DNA of 8,993 nt from JAFEBO01 sp036392375 (GCA_036392375.1 DASVYC010000041.1:1-8993); one strand, 5' to 3'. Positions 1-6,335 are shown, numbered from the stretch's first letter. The notes: a model not told the origin generated them from the sequence alone. Numbers and translations: made by a program.

Positions 1-237
1 GCCCGCCATCGCCTTGCCGAACTCCTCGTCGGAGACCTTGGCGGCGTCTGCCTCGGGCTTGCACACGGCGTACACCACGTCGCACAAGAGCACGGGGTCG
101 CGGATGAACTTCTCGATGAGCGTCCCCTCGATGACCTGCATGAGGTCGACGCCCGTGAGCCCGCGCACGCGTTTGAGCGTGGCGACGTTGATGTCCACCG
201 TCCAGGTCCGACCCGCGTTGTCCTTGAACTGCCGCAT
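1..237 (-). CDS. Probable phage tail assembly protein, N-terminal part (runs off window)
   Basis: Translating leftward from ATG at 237 gives 79 residues open to the window edge, beginning MRQFKDNAGRTW and continuing through VDINVATLKRVRGLTGVDLM, so the C-terminus is missing. A good ribosome site, GGAGG (243-247), lies 5 bases before the ATG. The gene follows the tail tube gene, the place where long-tailed phages encode the tail assembly chaperone (lambda gpG/GT) that coats the tape measure protein before tube polymerisation. The sequence style (a short start strand pair, then helices rich in acidic residues, with a CDVVYAVCKPEAD segment) fits that group in my recollection, but no diagnostic motif proves it. 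Chaperone genes of this kind often have a programmed -1 frameshift near their end; that region is outside the window. The reading frame is solid; the function is inferred mainly from position. Confidence 0.66.
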   Translation of the reverse strand, partial: MRQFKDNAGRTWTVDINVATLKRVRGLTGVDLMQVIEGTLIEKFIRDPVLLCDVVYAVCKPEADAAKVSDEEFGKAMAG

Positions 238-263
238 CCGTGCCTCCGTTGGGACGCTGTGCC

Positions 264-307
264 GGTTGCACAGCGGTTGAACAGCCTTTGAACACCTGTT
301 GCACCGA
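264..307. repeat. Four tandem imperfect 11-base repeats in the tube-chaperone gap
   Basis: On the plus strand four consecutive 11-base units are visible: GGTTGCACAGC (264-274), GGTTGAACAGC (275-285), CTTTGAACACC (286-296) and TGTTGCACCGA (297-307). The first two differ at one base. All four keep TTG(A/C)AC in the same register, with only the last adding a change just after it. They fill over half of the 84-base gap (238-321) between the tail tube stop and the next gene's ribosome site, one of only two sizeable gaps in the window. An 11-base period places the cores on nearly the same helix face, which would suit cooperative protein binding; an RNA role or simple slippage decay is equally possible. 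No hairpin with a U-run is present, so this does not look like an intrinsic terminator. Confidence 0.6.
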
Positions 308-321
308 CTTCGCCGCCGGGT

Positions 322-750
322 TTACGAACCGATCCATGAAGGCGCCGTCGCCGAGTACGTGACCTTGGCGGTCACCGAAACCGTGATGGCCTCTTCGAGG
401 GCTTCGCTGCGGCTGAAGTTGGTGATCGAGAAGTCCGCCTGAAGGCCCTGGCCCGCGGCCGCGTCGAGGATCTGCAGGCCGATAGGGTCGTTGTTGAAGA
501 AGGCGTTCTTGATCGCGGTGAACCCGGCATCGCCGGTGTCCCAGACCATCTCGAACTCGACGCTCGCCTCCTTGAGCGTGGCGACCGTGGCCCGCCAGCC
601 GCTGTTGGCTCGCGTGGTCACATCCGCCTCGCCCGCCTCGAGGTTCAGCGTCACGTCTCGTGTGTTGCCGAGTGCCGTCCACGCGCCTGCGCCTGCCTGG
701 CCGCCCGTCTTGTACTTCAGGGCGGCTTCCATGCCGAGCTTGATTGCCAT
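322..750 (-). CDS. Phage tail tube protein (lambda gpV-like)
   Basis: A 142-residue protein that would form the stacked hexameric tube of a long non-contractile tail, around the tape measure protein. It starts MAIKLGMEAALKY; the segment around residues 30-56 (RDVTLNLEAGEADVTTRANS then GWRA) and the WDTGDAGF segment (70-77) are typical of tube proteins of this family, where a beta-sandwich with a long loop pairs with neighbours. The C-terminal third alternates hydrophobic and polar residues, consistent with beta strands (TVSVTAKVTY). The ATG at 750 has AAAGGAG six bases upstream, and the upstream gene ends 12 bases before, so the start is well supported. It lies between a tail-terminator candidate and a chaperone candidate, as in long-tailed phages. 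Length matches small tube proteins; it lacks the extra Ig-like C-terminal domain of lambda gpV. Confidence 0.82.
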   Translation of the reverse strand: MAIKLGMEAALKYKTGGQAGAGAWTALGNTRDVTLNLEAGEADVTTRANSGWRATVATLKEASVEFEMVWDTGDAGFTAIKNAFFNNDPIGLQILDAAAGQGLQADFSITNFSRSEALEEAITVSVTAKVTYSATAPSWIGS

Positions 751-762
751 CGCTGACTCCTT

Positions 763-1020
763 TCACTCGGCGCTGTGGCCGACCACGAAGACCGTCTCGC
801 CGCCTTTGCTCTTGACCAACAGGTCCGCCAGGTTGACCCGTTCGAAGTAGTACTGCGTGCCCGGCGCGACATCGATCGGGTCCGTCTTGCCGTCCGAAAG
901 CAGCAGGTCCTGTGTGTTCTTGTGCGATGCCGTGAGCGTGAACGTCGCCACGAGCTTCGTCGCCGACAGCGGCTTGTCGCCTCCGTCCAGATCGACCTTG
1001 AAGATGATGGCATTCCTCAC
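763..1020 (-). CDS. Small phage structural protein of unknown function (85 residues)
   Basis: I do not recognise this family. The 85 residues begin MRNAIIFKVDLDGGDKP and look rich in beta strands (KLVATFTLTA near residues 22-31, ETVFVVGHSAE at the end), with no cysteines, no membrane segment and no signal peptide. The GTG start at 1020 is preceded by GGAGG (1027-1031) at a 6-base spacing, and only 3 bases separate it from the upstream stop, so it is a real translated gene in the operon. It sits between the tail-terminator candidate and the tail tube gene. It might be a small tube-associated, tail-completion or decoration protein; that is inference from position alone. Confidence 0.72.
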   Translation of the reverse strand: MRNAIIFKVDLDGGDKPLSATKLVATFTLTASHKNTQDLLLSDGKTDPIDVAPGTQYYFERVNLADLLVKSKGGETVFVVGHSAE

Positions 1021-1023
1021 GCA

Positions 1024-1455
1024 CTACCTCCGCTCGCGGTATGTCACACTCAGGACACTCGTGAACACCCGGTGCTGTTCGAGCGACTCGCTCGACACCA
1101 CCGGCTCGTTACTGATCCCGACCCACGCCGCGTCGGGGAATCCCTCCAGCCGTTTGAACCGCAGGTGATCTGCGATCGCCTCCACCAGCACGAGCAGTTC
1201 GTCGATCGCCGTGTCCGCCCCATCGGCGGGGAGCTTCTTCTGAACGCCCACATCCACGACGTACTCGATGGCCAGGCTGTCCCGCGTCACCGGCGACATC
1301 TGAAGCGTGCGGGGGACAACAGAGACCCGCAGGTCCTTGAGGTCCTCCAGCGTGAACGCGGGCTGGTACATACGGACGGCCGTGACCGGCTGCCCGAAGG
1401 ACCCGGCGCTCACGTGCGCCGCGACGGCGTCGGCGAGGGCGGCGATCGTGCTCAC
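1024..1455 (-). CDS. Probable tail terminator / tail completion protein
   Basis: The 143 residues start (GTG) STIAALADAVAAHV and end LSVTYRERR. Two helical stretches (residues about 2-16, and about 82-101 with IDELLVLVEAIADHL) bracket strand-like stretches such as RVSVVPRT and LAIEYVVDVGV. This fold order, size and a final strand like FTSVLSVTY match tail terminator/completion proteins (lambda gpU or related neck proteins), which cap the tube and join it to the head; I cannot tell which group from sequence alone. The frame stays open further upstream, but GTG at 1455 is preferred: it has GGAGG six bases before it and its first bases overlap the stop of the previous gene as GTGA, a usual translational coupling arrangement. 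The longer frame (to 2088) would overlap two other genes and has an arginine/serine-rich out-of-frame composition. Confidence 0.72.
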   Translation of the reverse strand: MSTIAALADAVAAHVSAGSFGQPVTAVRMYQPAFTLEDLKDLRVSVVPRTLQMSPVTRDSLAIEYVVDVGVQKKLPADGADTAIDELLVLVEAIADHLRFKRLEGFPDAAWVGISNEPVVSSESLEQHRVFTSVLSVTYRERR

Positions 1456-1745
1456 GGGCCACCTCCGATGACGGGCGAGCCCGTAGTCGGCACGCTCTGG
1501 CGCGGCGAGTTGGAAGTCAGCCCGGAGAGCTTGCCCTCGAGGAACCAGATCTTGCGTTCCATCTCGGCGTACTGAGCGCGGATGCTCCGGGCCTCGCCGA
1601 TGAACTCGTCGAGCCGCTTCTCCACCTGCTGGAGCTTGGTAGTCACCACGCCCCATTGGATGGTCATCGCGCCCGCCGCGAGCACGACGGTGACGACCAC
1701 GCCGGCCCACCGAGCACTGCCGTTCTGTCCGTTGCCTTCTGCCAT
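1452..1745 (-). CDS. Small membrane-anchored coiled-coil protein
   Basis: This 97-residue protein has three visible parts. A short polar N-terminus (1-12) leads into one hydrophobic segment (about 13-34, with GVVVTVVLAAGAM), long enough to cross a membrane once. A long amphipathic helix follows: hydrophobic residues at L38, V41, L45, F48, A52, I55, Y59, M62, I66, L69, L73 and L76 follow an unbroken 3-4 spacing, a textbook two-stranded coiled coil. The tail (77-97) is Ser/Pro/Gly-rich and probably disordered. The ATG at 1745 has GGAG five bases upstream and lies 2 bases after the upstream stop. Function is unknown. The topology recalls inner-membrane spanins or holin-accessory proteins, but its place among head-tail connector genes is not where lysis genes usually lie. 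It could also act in assembly at the membrane or in superinfection exclusion. Confidence 0.78.
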   Translation of the reverse strand: MAEGNGQNGSARWAGVVVTVVLAAGAMTIQWGVVTTKLQQVEKRLDEFIGEARSIRAQYAEMERKIWFLEGKLSGLTSNSPRQSVPTTGSPVIGGGP

Positions 1746-1747
1746 CG

Positions 1748-2125
1748 TTACTCCGTTGCGATGTGCTTGGTGTGAATCCGAAGAACCCTGCGGTACGGGT
1801 CGCTGTACCGGAACGGCGGCTGCCCTCCCGGCGCATTGACCTCGTACACGAACACTGCCGTCCCAACCGTCTCTCGCACCTGGTCGCCCGCTCGCGGAAG
1901 GATCGGGCCAGCGCCCAGATCCAGGTCCCCCGTCCGCACGAGGAAGTCCCGCGACTCCACTCGGTGAATGAGCCCTGCGTCGTCCGCCTGCTCGAACTCG
2001 GTCTTGCCGATGGTGGCTTGGACTTCCTTCTCGTTCGTGCCACGCCGGTAAACGACCGGGCGGGAGAGGTGCTGGTGACGCTGGGCATCGAGGAATGCCG
2101 CGCCGCGATCGAGCAGGTCGCCCAC
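1748..2125 (-). CDS. Probable head-tail attachment (neck) protein, FII-like
   Basis: The 125-residue protein begins (GTG) GDLLDRGAAFLDAQRHQH and ends YRRVLRIHTKHIATE. Its middle has RDFLVRTGDLDLGAGPILPR, and the segment VRETVGTAVFVYEVNAPGG plus the following PPFRYSDPYRRVLRIH near the C-terminus looks like phage head-tail attachment proteins that bind the filled head and prepare it for the tail. A helix-led start followed by beta-rich sequence fits the lambda gpFII type. Assignment rests on this resemblance from memory and on position right after the capsid cement gene, where FII-like genes occur. The GTG start at 2125 is supported by AAGGAG five bases upstream, overlapping the previous gene's TAA stop; the previous stop ends 9 bases before. 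No ATG alternative near this site is better placed. Confidence 0.66.
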   Translation of the reverse strand: MGDLLDRGAAFLDAQRHQHLSRPVVYRRGTNEKEVQATIGKTEFEQADDAGLIHRVESRDFLVRTGDLDLGAGPILPRAGDQVRETVGTAVFVYEVNAPGGQPPFRYSDPYRRVLRIHTKHIATE

Positions 2126-2134
2126 AGGTGCTCC

Positions 2135-2608
2135 TTATTGCTGCAGCCGCACGCGAACGATGGTGTCGGCGTCGACGGTGGCCTTCACCGCCTTGCCGAT
2201 CAGCTTGTTTGCGCCGGCGGCCGCGTTCTTGGTGGCGTTCTGGGCGGCCGCATCCCAGTACGTGAGCGTGCCCGCGGGGATGGCGCTGCCAGCGCCGACC
2301 GCCTTGTTGAAGTCGAAGACGCCGGTGACGGCGATCGATCCCAACTGGCCCGCCTTGATCGGTGCCTGCGTGACACCGATGAGGTCGGCCTGCACCACCA
2401 CCGCACCGACGAGCACGTCAGCGCCGGGGGTGTAGTCGATCGAGCCGCCTTCCTGAACGAACTTTGCTGGTCCTGAAGCCATTCCTGAACCTCCATCTGT
2501 TGGTGGGCCATCGGTGTCGATGCCCGATTGCTGATCGATGCCGCTTCCGAGTTCGCTGGGGAGCTCGCCGCCGAGCCCCCCAGCGCCTGTGCTTCCCTGC
2601 ACGGGCAT
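2135..2608 (-). CDS. DUF2190 capsid cement / decoration protein
   Basis: A small protein that would bind the outside of the capsid shell and stabilise it. From residue 43 (MASGPAKFVQEG) to the end (IVRVRLQQ) it shows the DUF2190 pattern: FVQEGGSIDYTP near the front, VQADLIGVT, a VTGVFDFNKAVG segment, the conserved TYWDAAAQNAT around residue 115, then KLIGKAVKATVDADTIVRVRL. Two starts are possible. ATG at 2608 lies 3 bases after the capsid stop and has GAGG eight bases before it, giving 157 residues with a 42-residue Gly/Ser/Pro-rich leader. ATG at 2482 has a better ribosome site (GGAGG at 2490-2494, spacing 7) and gives 115 residues, the usual family length. The longer frame is reported because it leaves no gap, but the shorter product is at least as likely. 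Confidence 0.82.
   Translation of the reverse strand: MPVQGSTGAGGLGGELPSELGSGIDQQSGIDTDGPPTDGGSGMASGPAKFVQEGGSIDYTPGADVLVGAVVVQADLIGVTQAPIKAGQLGSIAVTGVFDFNKAVGAGSAIPAGTLTYWDAAAQNATKNAAAGANKLIGKAVKATVDADTIVRVRLQQ
2490..2494 (-). promoter_or_regulatory. Internal ribosome binding site for the short DUF2190 form
   Basis: Read on the minus strand, GGAGG ends 7 bases before the in-frame ATG at 2482. This ATG starts the part of the protein that matches the family. It is stronger by eye than the GAGG before ATG 2608. Confidence 0.6.
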
Positions 2609-2611
2609 GGC

Positions 2612-4555
2612 TTACACCTCGCCCTTGCTCTTCACGCCGCCACGCGGGTCCTGCAGGTTGACGCCGAAGTCGTGGTACCCACGCATCCGGATGCCGAGCA
2701 TGTTGAAGTCCGCGTCCGAGGTCTCGACAGTCGGCGCTTCCTGGCCGTTGAGGAACGCCATCTCGATGACCGGGAGGTCGCTGGGGTCCGCGAGGAGGTA
2801 CCACGCCTTGGCCGAGTTGCCGGTGTAGAGCGCGTTGGAGAGGTAGCGGCTGACCTCGATGCGGAACTTGCCCTGGTGCGGGTTGGCGACGGGGAACTTG
2901 GTGTTCGCGGTCGTGTCCCGGAGCTCGACGCTCTTGTAGAGCTGCGTGCCCATCGCCGAGAGCGCCGTCGGCACCAGCAGGATCGCTGGCATCACGCCCG
3001 TGGGCTTGCCGTCGGAGTCCACAAGGTCCATGAACGCGACCTCGCCCTTGGTGAGGCCGTCGATGCCGAGCGCGGTGTCCGCGCCCGAGACGAAGTTCTT
3101 GTTACCGGCGCTGAAGAATGCGGCGTTGTTCATGAACGCCGTCCAGAAGACGTCGTTGATCTTCAGGCCCGAGCCACGACCGAGCTTGCGGGGGACCGTG
3201 GTGATCGCGCCGAGGTCGTCGTTGATGATGTCGCGGCGGTCGATCGAGAGCATCAGGCCGTAGGTGTCGGCCTTGTTGGTGTAGGTCTCCTCGCCGAGCG
3301 TGCCCTGCTTGAGCTCGCCGCCGGGGGCGACCTGCTCGTACTGGTCCTTGCCGACCAGGCGGTAGCTCGTCACGGTCTTGAAGTCGCTGACGTTGCGGAC
3401 GGCGCAGATGCTCCGCCAGACGCGCTCGACGCTGAAGAAACCCTCCAGCAGGAACTTGTTGGCGACGTTGGAGAGGATGCCGCCCACATCGATGGTGGTC
3501 ATGCCCGCCTCGATACCGCGACCGAACGCGGCTTCGAGTACGCGGCGACTGTCGCGGAACGTGCGGCCGGTGTAACCGTTGGCGATGGCGGCTTCGAAGA
3601 GGAGCTCCTGCAGGCCCAGCCCGCCCTGGAACCGCTTGGCGGCGATCTCGATTGCCTGCGTGGAGCAGACCTTCTCGATGCCTTCGAGCTTGGCGCTCTG
3701 GAAGCACGCGGCTTCGAGCACCTCGCTGGTCACGCTGGTGTCGGGGGCGTGGATGGCCGGAGCCTTGGGTCGGCTGGCACGCAGGACCTCGAGCTCGGTG
3801 CGCGTGGCATCCCAGTTGTCGCGGATAGCCTGGGCTTCGATCTCGCTGTGCTTGCCGCCGCAGACCTTGCGGACGGCGGCGATGCGGGCGGTCTCAGCCA
3901 GCGCCGCAGCGCGGACCTGCTCAGGCGTCTGCTCGGTGGCGATGATTGGGGACGGGGTGGAATTGGAAGTCGTGGGATCGTCGGCCATGACGCTGGGCTC
4001 CTTGTTCTGACGCGCGGCGATGCTCGCGCTGGTGCGGCCGTCTGCGCCGAGATCCACGAAACTGATCTCGCCGAGCGTGGCCTTGCGGACGACGTTGACC
4101 GGGCCGGTGAGTTCCTGGCCGTTGACCGTCGCCTTCTGGTTGTCCTTGATGAACTCGAACTCCTCGACGCTTGCGCCGACGGAAGCCTGCCAGGGGAAGC
4201 CGTTCCGCGAGGATGCGACGACCTCCTTGGCGGCGGAGGTGTCACGCGAGATCACGCCCGTGGCGACTAGTTGCCCCGCTTCAACGCGGATCGCATCCGT
4301 ATGACCAACGCCCGAGAGCGGGTCGTGCCCGAAGCGGATGGGGCGTGCCTGCGACGGCACCGCCAAGCCCGCGAGATCGATCACGACCGGGTGCCGCCAA
4401 CCCGCGACGCGCATCGCGCCGCCGGTGTACGCCACCATCTTGAAGCGTGGCAGCGGGGCGCTCTGCCCGTCAGCGGCCGCGGCGACGGTGATGTCGGCGG
4501 TTGCCGTGAGCGTGAGGGCTGGGATCGTCTTGGACTTGTCAGCGGTGACTGGCAC
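2612..4555 (-). CDS. Prohead protease / scaffold / major capsid fusion protein
   Basis: One 647-residue frame (numbered from GTG 4555) holds three functions. Residues about 20-180 form an HK97-type (S78/U35) prohead protease: FGHD puts the likely catalytic histidine at H77, QASVGA the serine at S125, and the end of the domain has the usual ISFVDLGADGRTS. Residues about 190-275 are helical and charged (TPEQVRAAALAETARIAA), as in scaffold or delta domains. Residues about 280-647 form the shell subunit, with SIDRRDIINDDLGA near 437-450 and a C-terminal RMRGYHDFGVNLQDPRGG. The protease would cut the scaffold and itself during head maturation. GTG 4555 is chosen because AGGAG (4563-4567) stands 7 bases before it; ATG 4570 and TTG 4573 are in frame but lack such a site. 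It overlaps the portal gene by 17 bases. Fusions of this kind are known in phages; the boundaries here are estimates. Confidence 0.86.
   Translation of the reverse strand: MPVTADKSKTIPALTLTATADITVAAAADGQSAPLPRFKMVAYTGGAMRVAGWRHPVVIDLAGLAVPSQARPIRFGHDPLSGVGHTDAIRVEAGQLVATGVISRDTSAAKEVVASSRNGFPWQASVGASVEEFEFIKDNQKATVNGQELTGPVNVVRKATLGEISFVDLGADGRTSASIAARQNKEPSVMADDPTTSNSTPSPIIATEQTPEQVRAAALAETARIAAVRKVCGGKHSEIEAQAIRDNWDATRTELEVLRASRPKAPAIHAPDTSVTSEVLEAACFQSAKLEGIEKVCSTQAIEIAAKRFQGGLGLQELLFEAAIANGYTGRTFRDSRRVLEAAFGRGIEAGMTTIDVGGILSNVANKFLLEGFFSVERVWRSICAVRNVSDFKTVTSYRLVGKDQYEQVAPGGELKQGTLGEETYTNKADTYGLMLSIDRRDIINDDLGAITTVPRKLGRGSGLKINDVFWTAFMNNAAFFSAGNKNFVSGADTALGIDGLTKGEVAFMDLVDSDGKPTGVMPAILLVPTALSAMGTQLYKSVELRDTTANTKFPVANPHQGKFRIEVSRYLSNALYTGNSAKAWYLLADPSDLPVIEMAFLNGQEAPTVETSDADFNMLGIRMRGYHDFGVNLQDPRGGVKSKGEV
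3998..4003 (-). promoter_or_regulatory. Internal ribosome binding site before in-frame ATG in capsid fusion
   Basis: On the minus strand AAGGAG is followed after 9 bases by ATG at 3988, in frame with the fusion (M190, start of MADDPTTSNS). Initiation here would give a 458-residue product lacking the protease but keeping scaffold and capsid. The site sits exactly between the protease end (DGRTSASIAARQN) and the scaffold region, which argues that it is functional, though the codons for KEP could produce it by chance. Confidence 0.6.
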
Positions 4556-6110
4556 TGGCGGTCTCCTCATCAACTTGGTCTGCGGGGTCTTCGGCGGGGG
4601 CGTTCGCAGCCGGAGCGGCGGCCGGTGCGGTTGCGAGCGCGAGGCCGAGTTCGTTCATGAGCGTGAGCTCTTTGGCACGCTGGCGGAGCTCCTGCTCCCA
4701 GTCGCGGCCTTGACGGGCGAACTCAGCAGCGAGCGTCGTCGTGTGGTTGGCCAGTCGCGTGGCCTGGGCGTTCGCTTCTTTGGCGGGATCAACGTGCTCG
4801 ACGCCATCCCAGAACCAGGCATGCTCCGGGAGCGTTGCGGCGATGGTCCGCAGGGATTGCGGGAGCAGCCCCTCGACAAGCACGGCCTCGTTGAGCCACG
4901 CCTTCAGGATGCGATCGAGCACGGCAAGCTGCAGGTGGTGCTGCTCGACGCGGATGCTCTTGTAGTACACCTGATGGTCGAGGCGACCGCTGGCGTAGTT
5001 GTACCCCGAGGAGTTGCCAGCCGCGACGTTGAACGGCATGTTCAGGCAACGGGCGATCTCGTTGAGGATCTCGCGCTTGAACTCGCCGAACGTGGTCGTC
5101 GGTTGCTCGGCATGGACTTGGCCGAGCTTCCATCCGCCCGGAAGCACGGTGGCAAGACGCTGCTCGAGTTCGACCTCGTCCATCGGCTCCAGCGGATCGG
5201 CCTCGCCGTTGGCGGGGCTGTCGGTGTAGATGACGGCGGCGAAGTTGGCGGCGGTCTCGGCGGCCGCGATGGTCGCCAATGTGTACCGGCGGAGCTGCGC
5301 GAACAGCGGGAGCGCCGGCGTGATGTCGGGGATGCCACGAAGTTGTCCCGGCCGGTCCGGACGGAAGTAATGCACCACCGACGAGGCGGGGAACGTGTCG
5401 TAGGCCGTGAGGTCGTCGATCGGCGTGCGGAACACGCCGCTGTCACCAGGGTGGCGCTTGAGTACGCGGTAGGCGGAGGGGTTGCCCCACTGATCCAGAG
5501 CGATGCCGTCGATCTCGTCGTTGCGCCCGCGGCGAAGCAAGGGCGTGCAAACCTGGTCGGCCTCTATGAGCTTGAGGTCAAGCGAGACGGGTGAGCCCGC
5601 CGACGCGATGCCGGGGTTGTTGATCAGCAGCGCAAACGCCTCACCGCTCTCTGCCCGGGCCAGCCGCATGGTGCGGAGCTTTCCGGGGAGGTCAACGGCC
5701 CGCGACCACTGCTCGAACGCATCCTCGATGCGAGCATTCGCGTCGGCGTCGTCTGTGAGCATCTGCAGCCGGGGACCTGTGCCGATGGTGTCATTGGCGA
5801 GCGTGAGGACGATGCCCTTGGCGTAGGAGTTGTTGGCGACCTCGTAGCGGGCGCGGTTGCGGAGGACGCGCCGGACCTCGGGGTTGATCGCTGCGTTGGG
5901 CGAGAGACCATCGGCGTTCGCCCAGTGCTTGCGGTTCTCCGGCGTGGTCTTGGCCGAATCGAACTTGGCGACGACCAAACGGCGGGCTCCGCTCCCCGCA
6001 CGCGGCTCGCGTCCATGCGAGCCGCGCGCGGGTGCAGAGGAGGGGGAGAGATCGCTGGGAGTGCTCCCCCTAGTGGCCCGGCTCAGGATGTTGGCGATGG
6101 TCTTGAGCAT
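4539..6110 (-). CDS. Phage portal protein, lambda family
   Basis: A 523-residue protein that would form the dodecameric ring at one capsid vertex through which DNA enters and leaves. Lambda-family (Phage_portal_2) marks are clear: VLRNRARYEVANNSYAKGIV then NDTIGTGPRLQ (about 82-116), WGNPSAYRVLKRHPGD (208-223), HYFRPDRPGQLRGIPDITP (247-265), GNSSGYNYASGRLDHQ (365-380) and WDGVEHVDPAKEANA (434-448) followed by FARQGRDWEQELRQRAKE. The Ala/Pro/Glu-rich C-terminus (about 492-520) is probably disordered. ATG at 6110 is the likely start, 12 bases after the gpW-like stop, although no clear ribosome site precedes it. TTG at L45 is a weaker alternative with GGAG upstream. Residues about 16-43 are Ser/Pro/Arg/Gly-rich and encoded partly by a strong inverted repeat, unlike the rest of the protein. 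Its neighbours on both sides are head genes. Confidence 0.92.
   Translation of the reverse strand: MLKTIANILSRATRGSTPSDLSPSSAPARGSHGREPRAGSGARRLVVAKFDSAKTTPENRKHWANADGLSPNAAINPEVRRVLRNRARYEVANNSYAKGIVLTLANDTIGTGPRLQMLTDDADANARIEDAFEQWSRAVDLPGKLRTMRLARAESGEAFALLINNPGIASAGSPVSLDLKLIEADQVCTPLLRRGRNDEIDGIALDQWGNPSAYRVLKRHPGDSGVFRTPIDDLTAYDTFPASSVVHYFRPDRPGQLRGIPDITPALPLFAQLRRYTLATIAAAETAANFAAVIYTDSPANGEADPLEPMDEVELEQRLATVLPGGWKLGQVHAEQPTTTFGEFKREILNEIARCLNMPFNVAAGNSSGYNYASGRLDHQVYYKSIRVEQHHLQLAVLDRILKAWLNEAVLVEGLLPQSLRTIAATLPEHAWFWDGVEHVDPAKEANAQATRLANHTTTLAAEFARQGRDWEQELRQRAKELTLMNELGLALATAPAAAPAANAPAEDPADQVDEETASASHR
5995..6032. repeat. Strong GC-rich inverted repeat inside portal N-terminus
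   Basis: Arms CGCGGCTCGC (6001-6010) and GCGAGCCGCG (6017-6026) are perfect complements around the 6-base loop GTCCAT. After one A/C mismatch (6000/6027) five more pairs follow (5995-5999 with 6028-6032), so 15 of 16 positions pair. It encodes about residues 27-39 of the portal, the low-complexity ARGSHGREPRA stretch. Such a hairpin in mRNA would be very stable. It has the shape of a small palindromic element inserted in frame; no second copy was noticed in the window. Confidence 0.72.
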
Positions 6111-6122
6111 GGGGGAGCGGGA

Positions 6123-6335
6123 TCAGGCGGAACCGGGCGGAACGAGCTTGGCGAACTTGATGCCGAGGCCGGGCTTCCTCGCGGCGTCCCTGGACGCGAG
6201 GTAGCGATCGACCTCGATCTGGTCCTTCAGCGGATGCTGCTCAACGGACTGACCATCCACGGACGCCTTGGCAGGCTGCGACGCGGCGTCGCGGAGAGCT
6301 TGGTCGGGATCCGGAGATGGTGGGGCGTCGGGCAC
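6123..6335 (-). CDS. gpW-like head-tail joining protein candidate
   Basis: The 70-residue protein has a Pro/Asp-rich, probably flexible start (PDAPPSPDPDQAL) and a compact second half. Residues about 22-68, with ASVDGQSVEQHPLKDQIEVD, RYLASRD and IKFAKLVPPG, read as a short beta hairpin, a helix and a closing strand, the pattern of lambda gpW (68 residues), which fills the portal channel exit and receives FII. It lies between terminase and portal genes, exactly gpW's place in lambda. GTG at 6335 is the start: AGGAG (6342-6346) is 6 bases before it. Its stop is 12 bases before the portal ATG. The reading frame is well supported; the gpW assignment is inference from pattern, length and order, without a search. 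Confidence 0.7.
   Translation of the reverse strand: MPDAPPSPDPDQALRDAASQPAKASVDGQSVEQHPLKDQIEVDRYLASRDAARKPGLGIKFAKLVPPGSA

Noticed and set aside
238..321. Intrinsic terminator after the tail tube gene
   Set aside because: The gap has tandem repeats but no GC-rich stem followed by a U-run on the minus-strand transcript.
1456..2088. Upstream extension of the tail-terminator frame to give a 354-residue protein
   Set aside because: It would overlap two well-formed genes in another frame, is Arg/Ser-rich in a shadow-like way, and ignores the GTG at 1455 that has a proper ribosome site and GTGA overlap.
2528..4270. 580-codon open frame on the plus strand
   Set aside because: It lies fully antisense to the capsid fusion. 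Its translation is a monotonous Asp/Glu/Val/Leu/Ala/Gly/Arg mix with no domain pattern, as expected opposite a GC-rich gene with strong codon bias.
4338..5594. 418-codon plus-strand open frame
   Set aside because: Antisense to the portal gene, which has many recognised motifs; the plus-strand product has none and crosses the portal-capsid junction.
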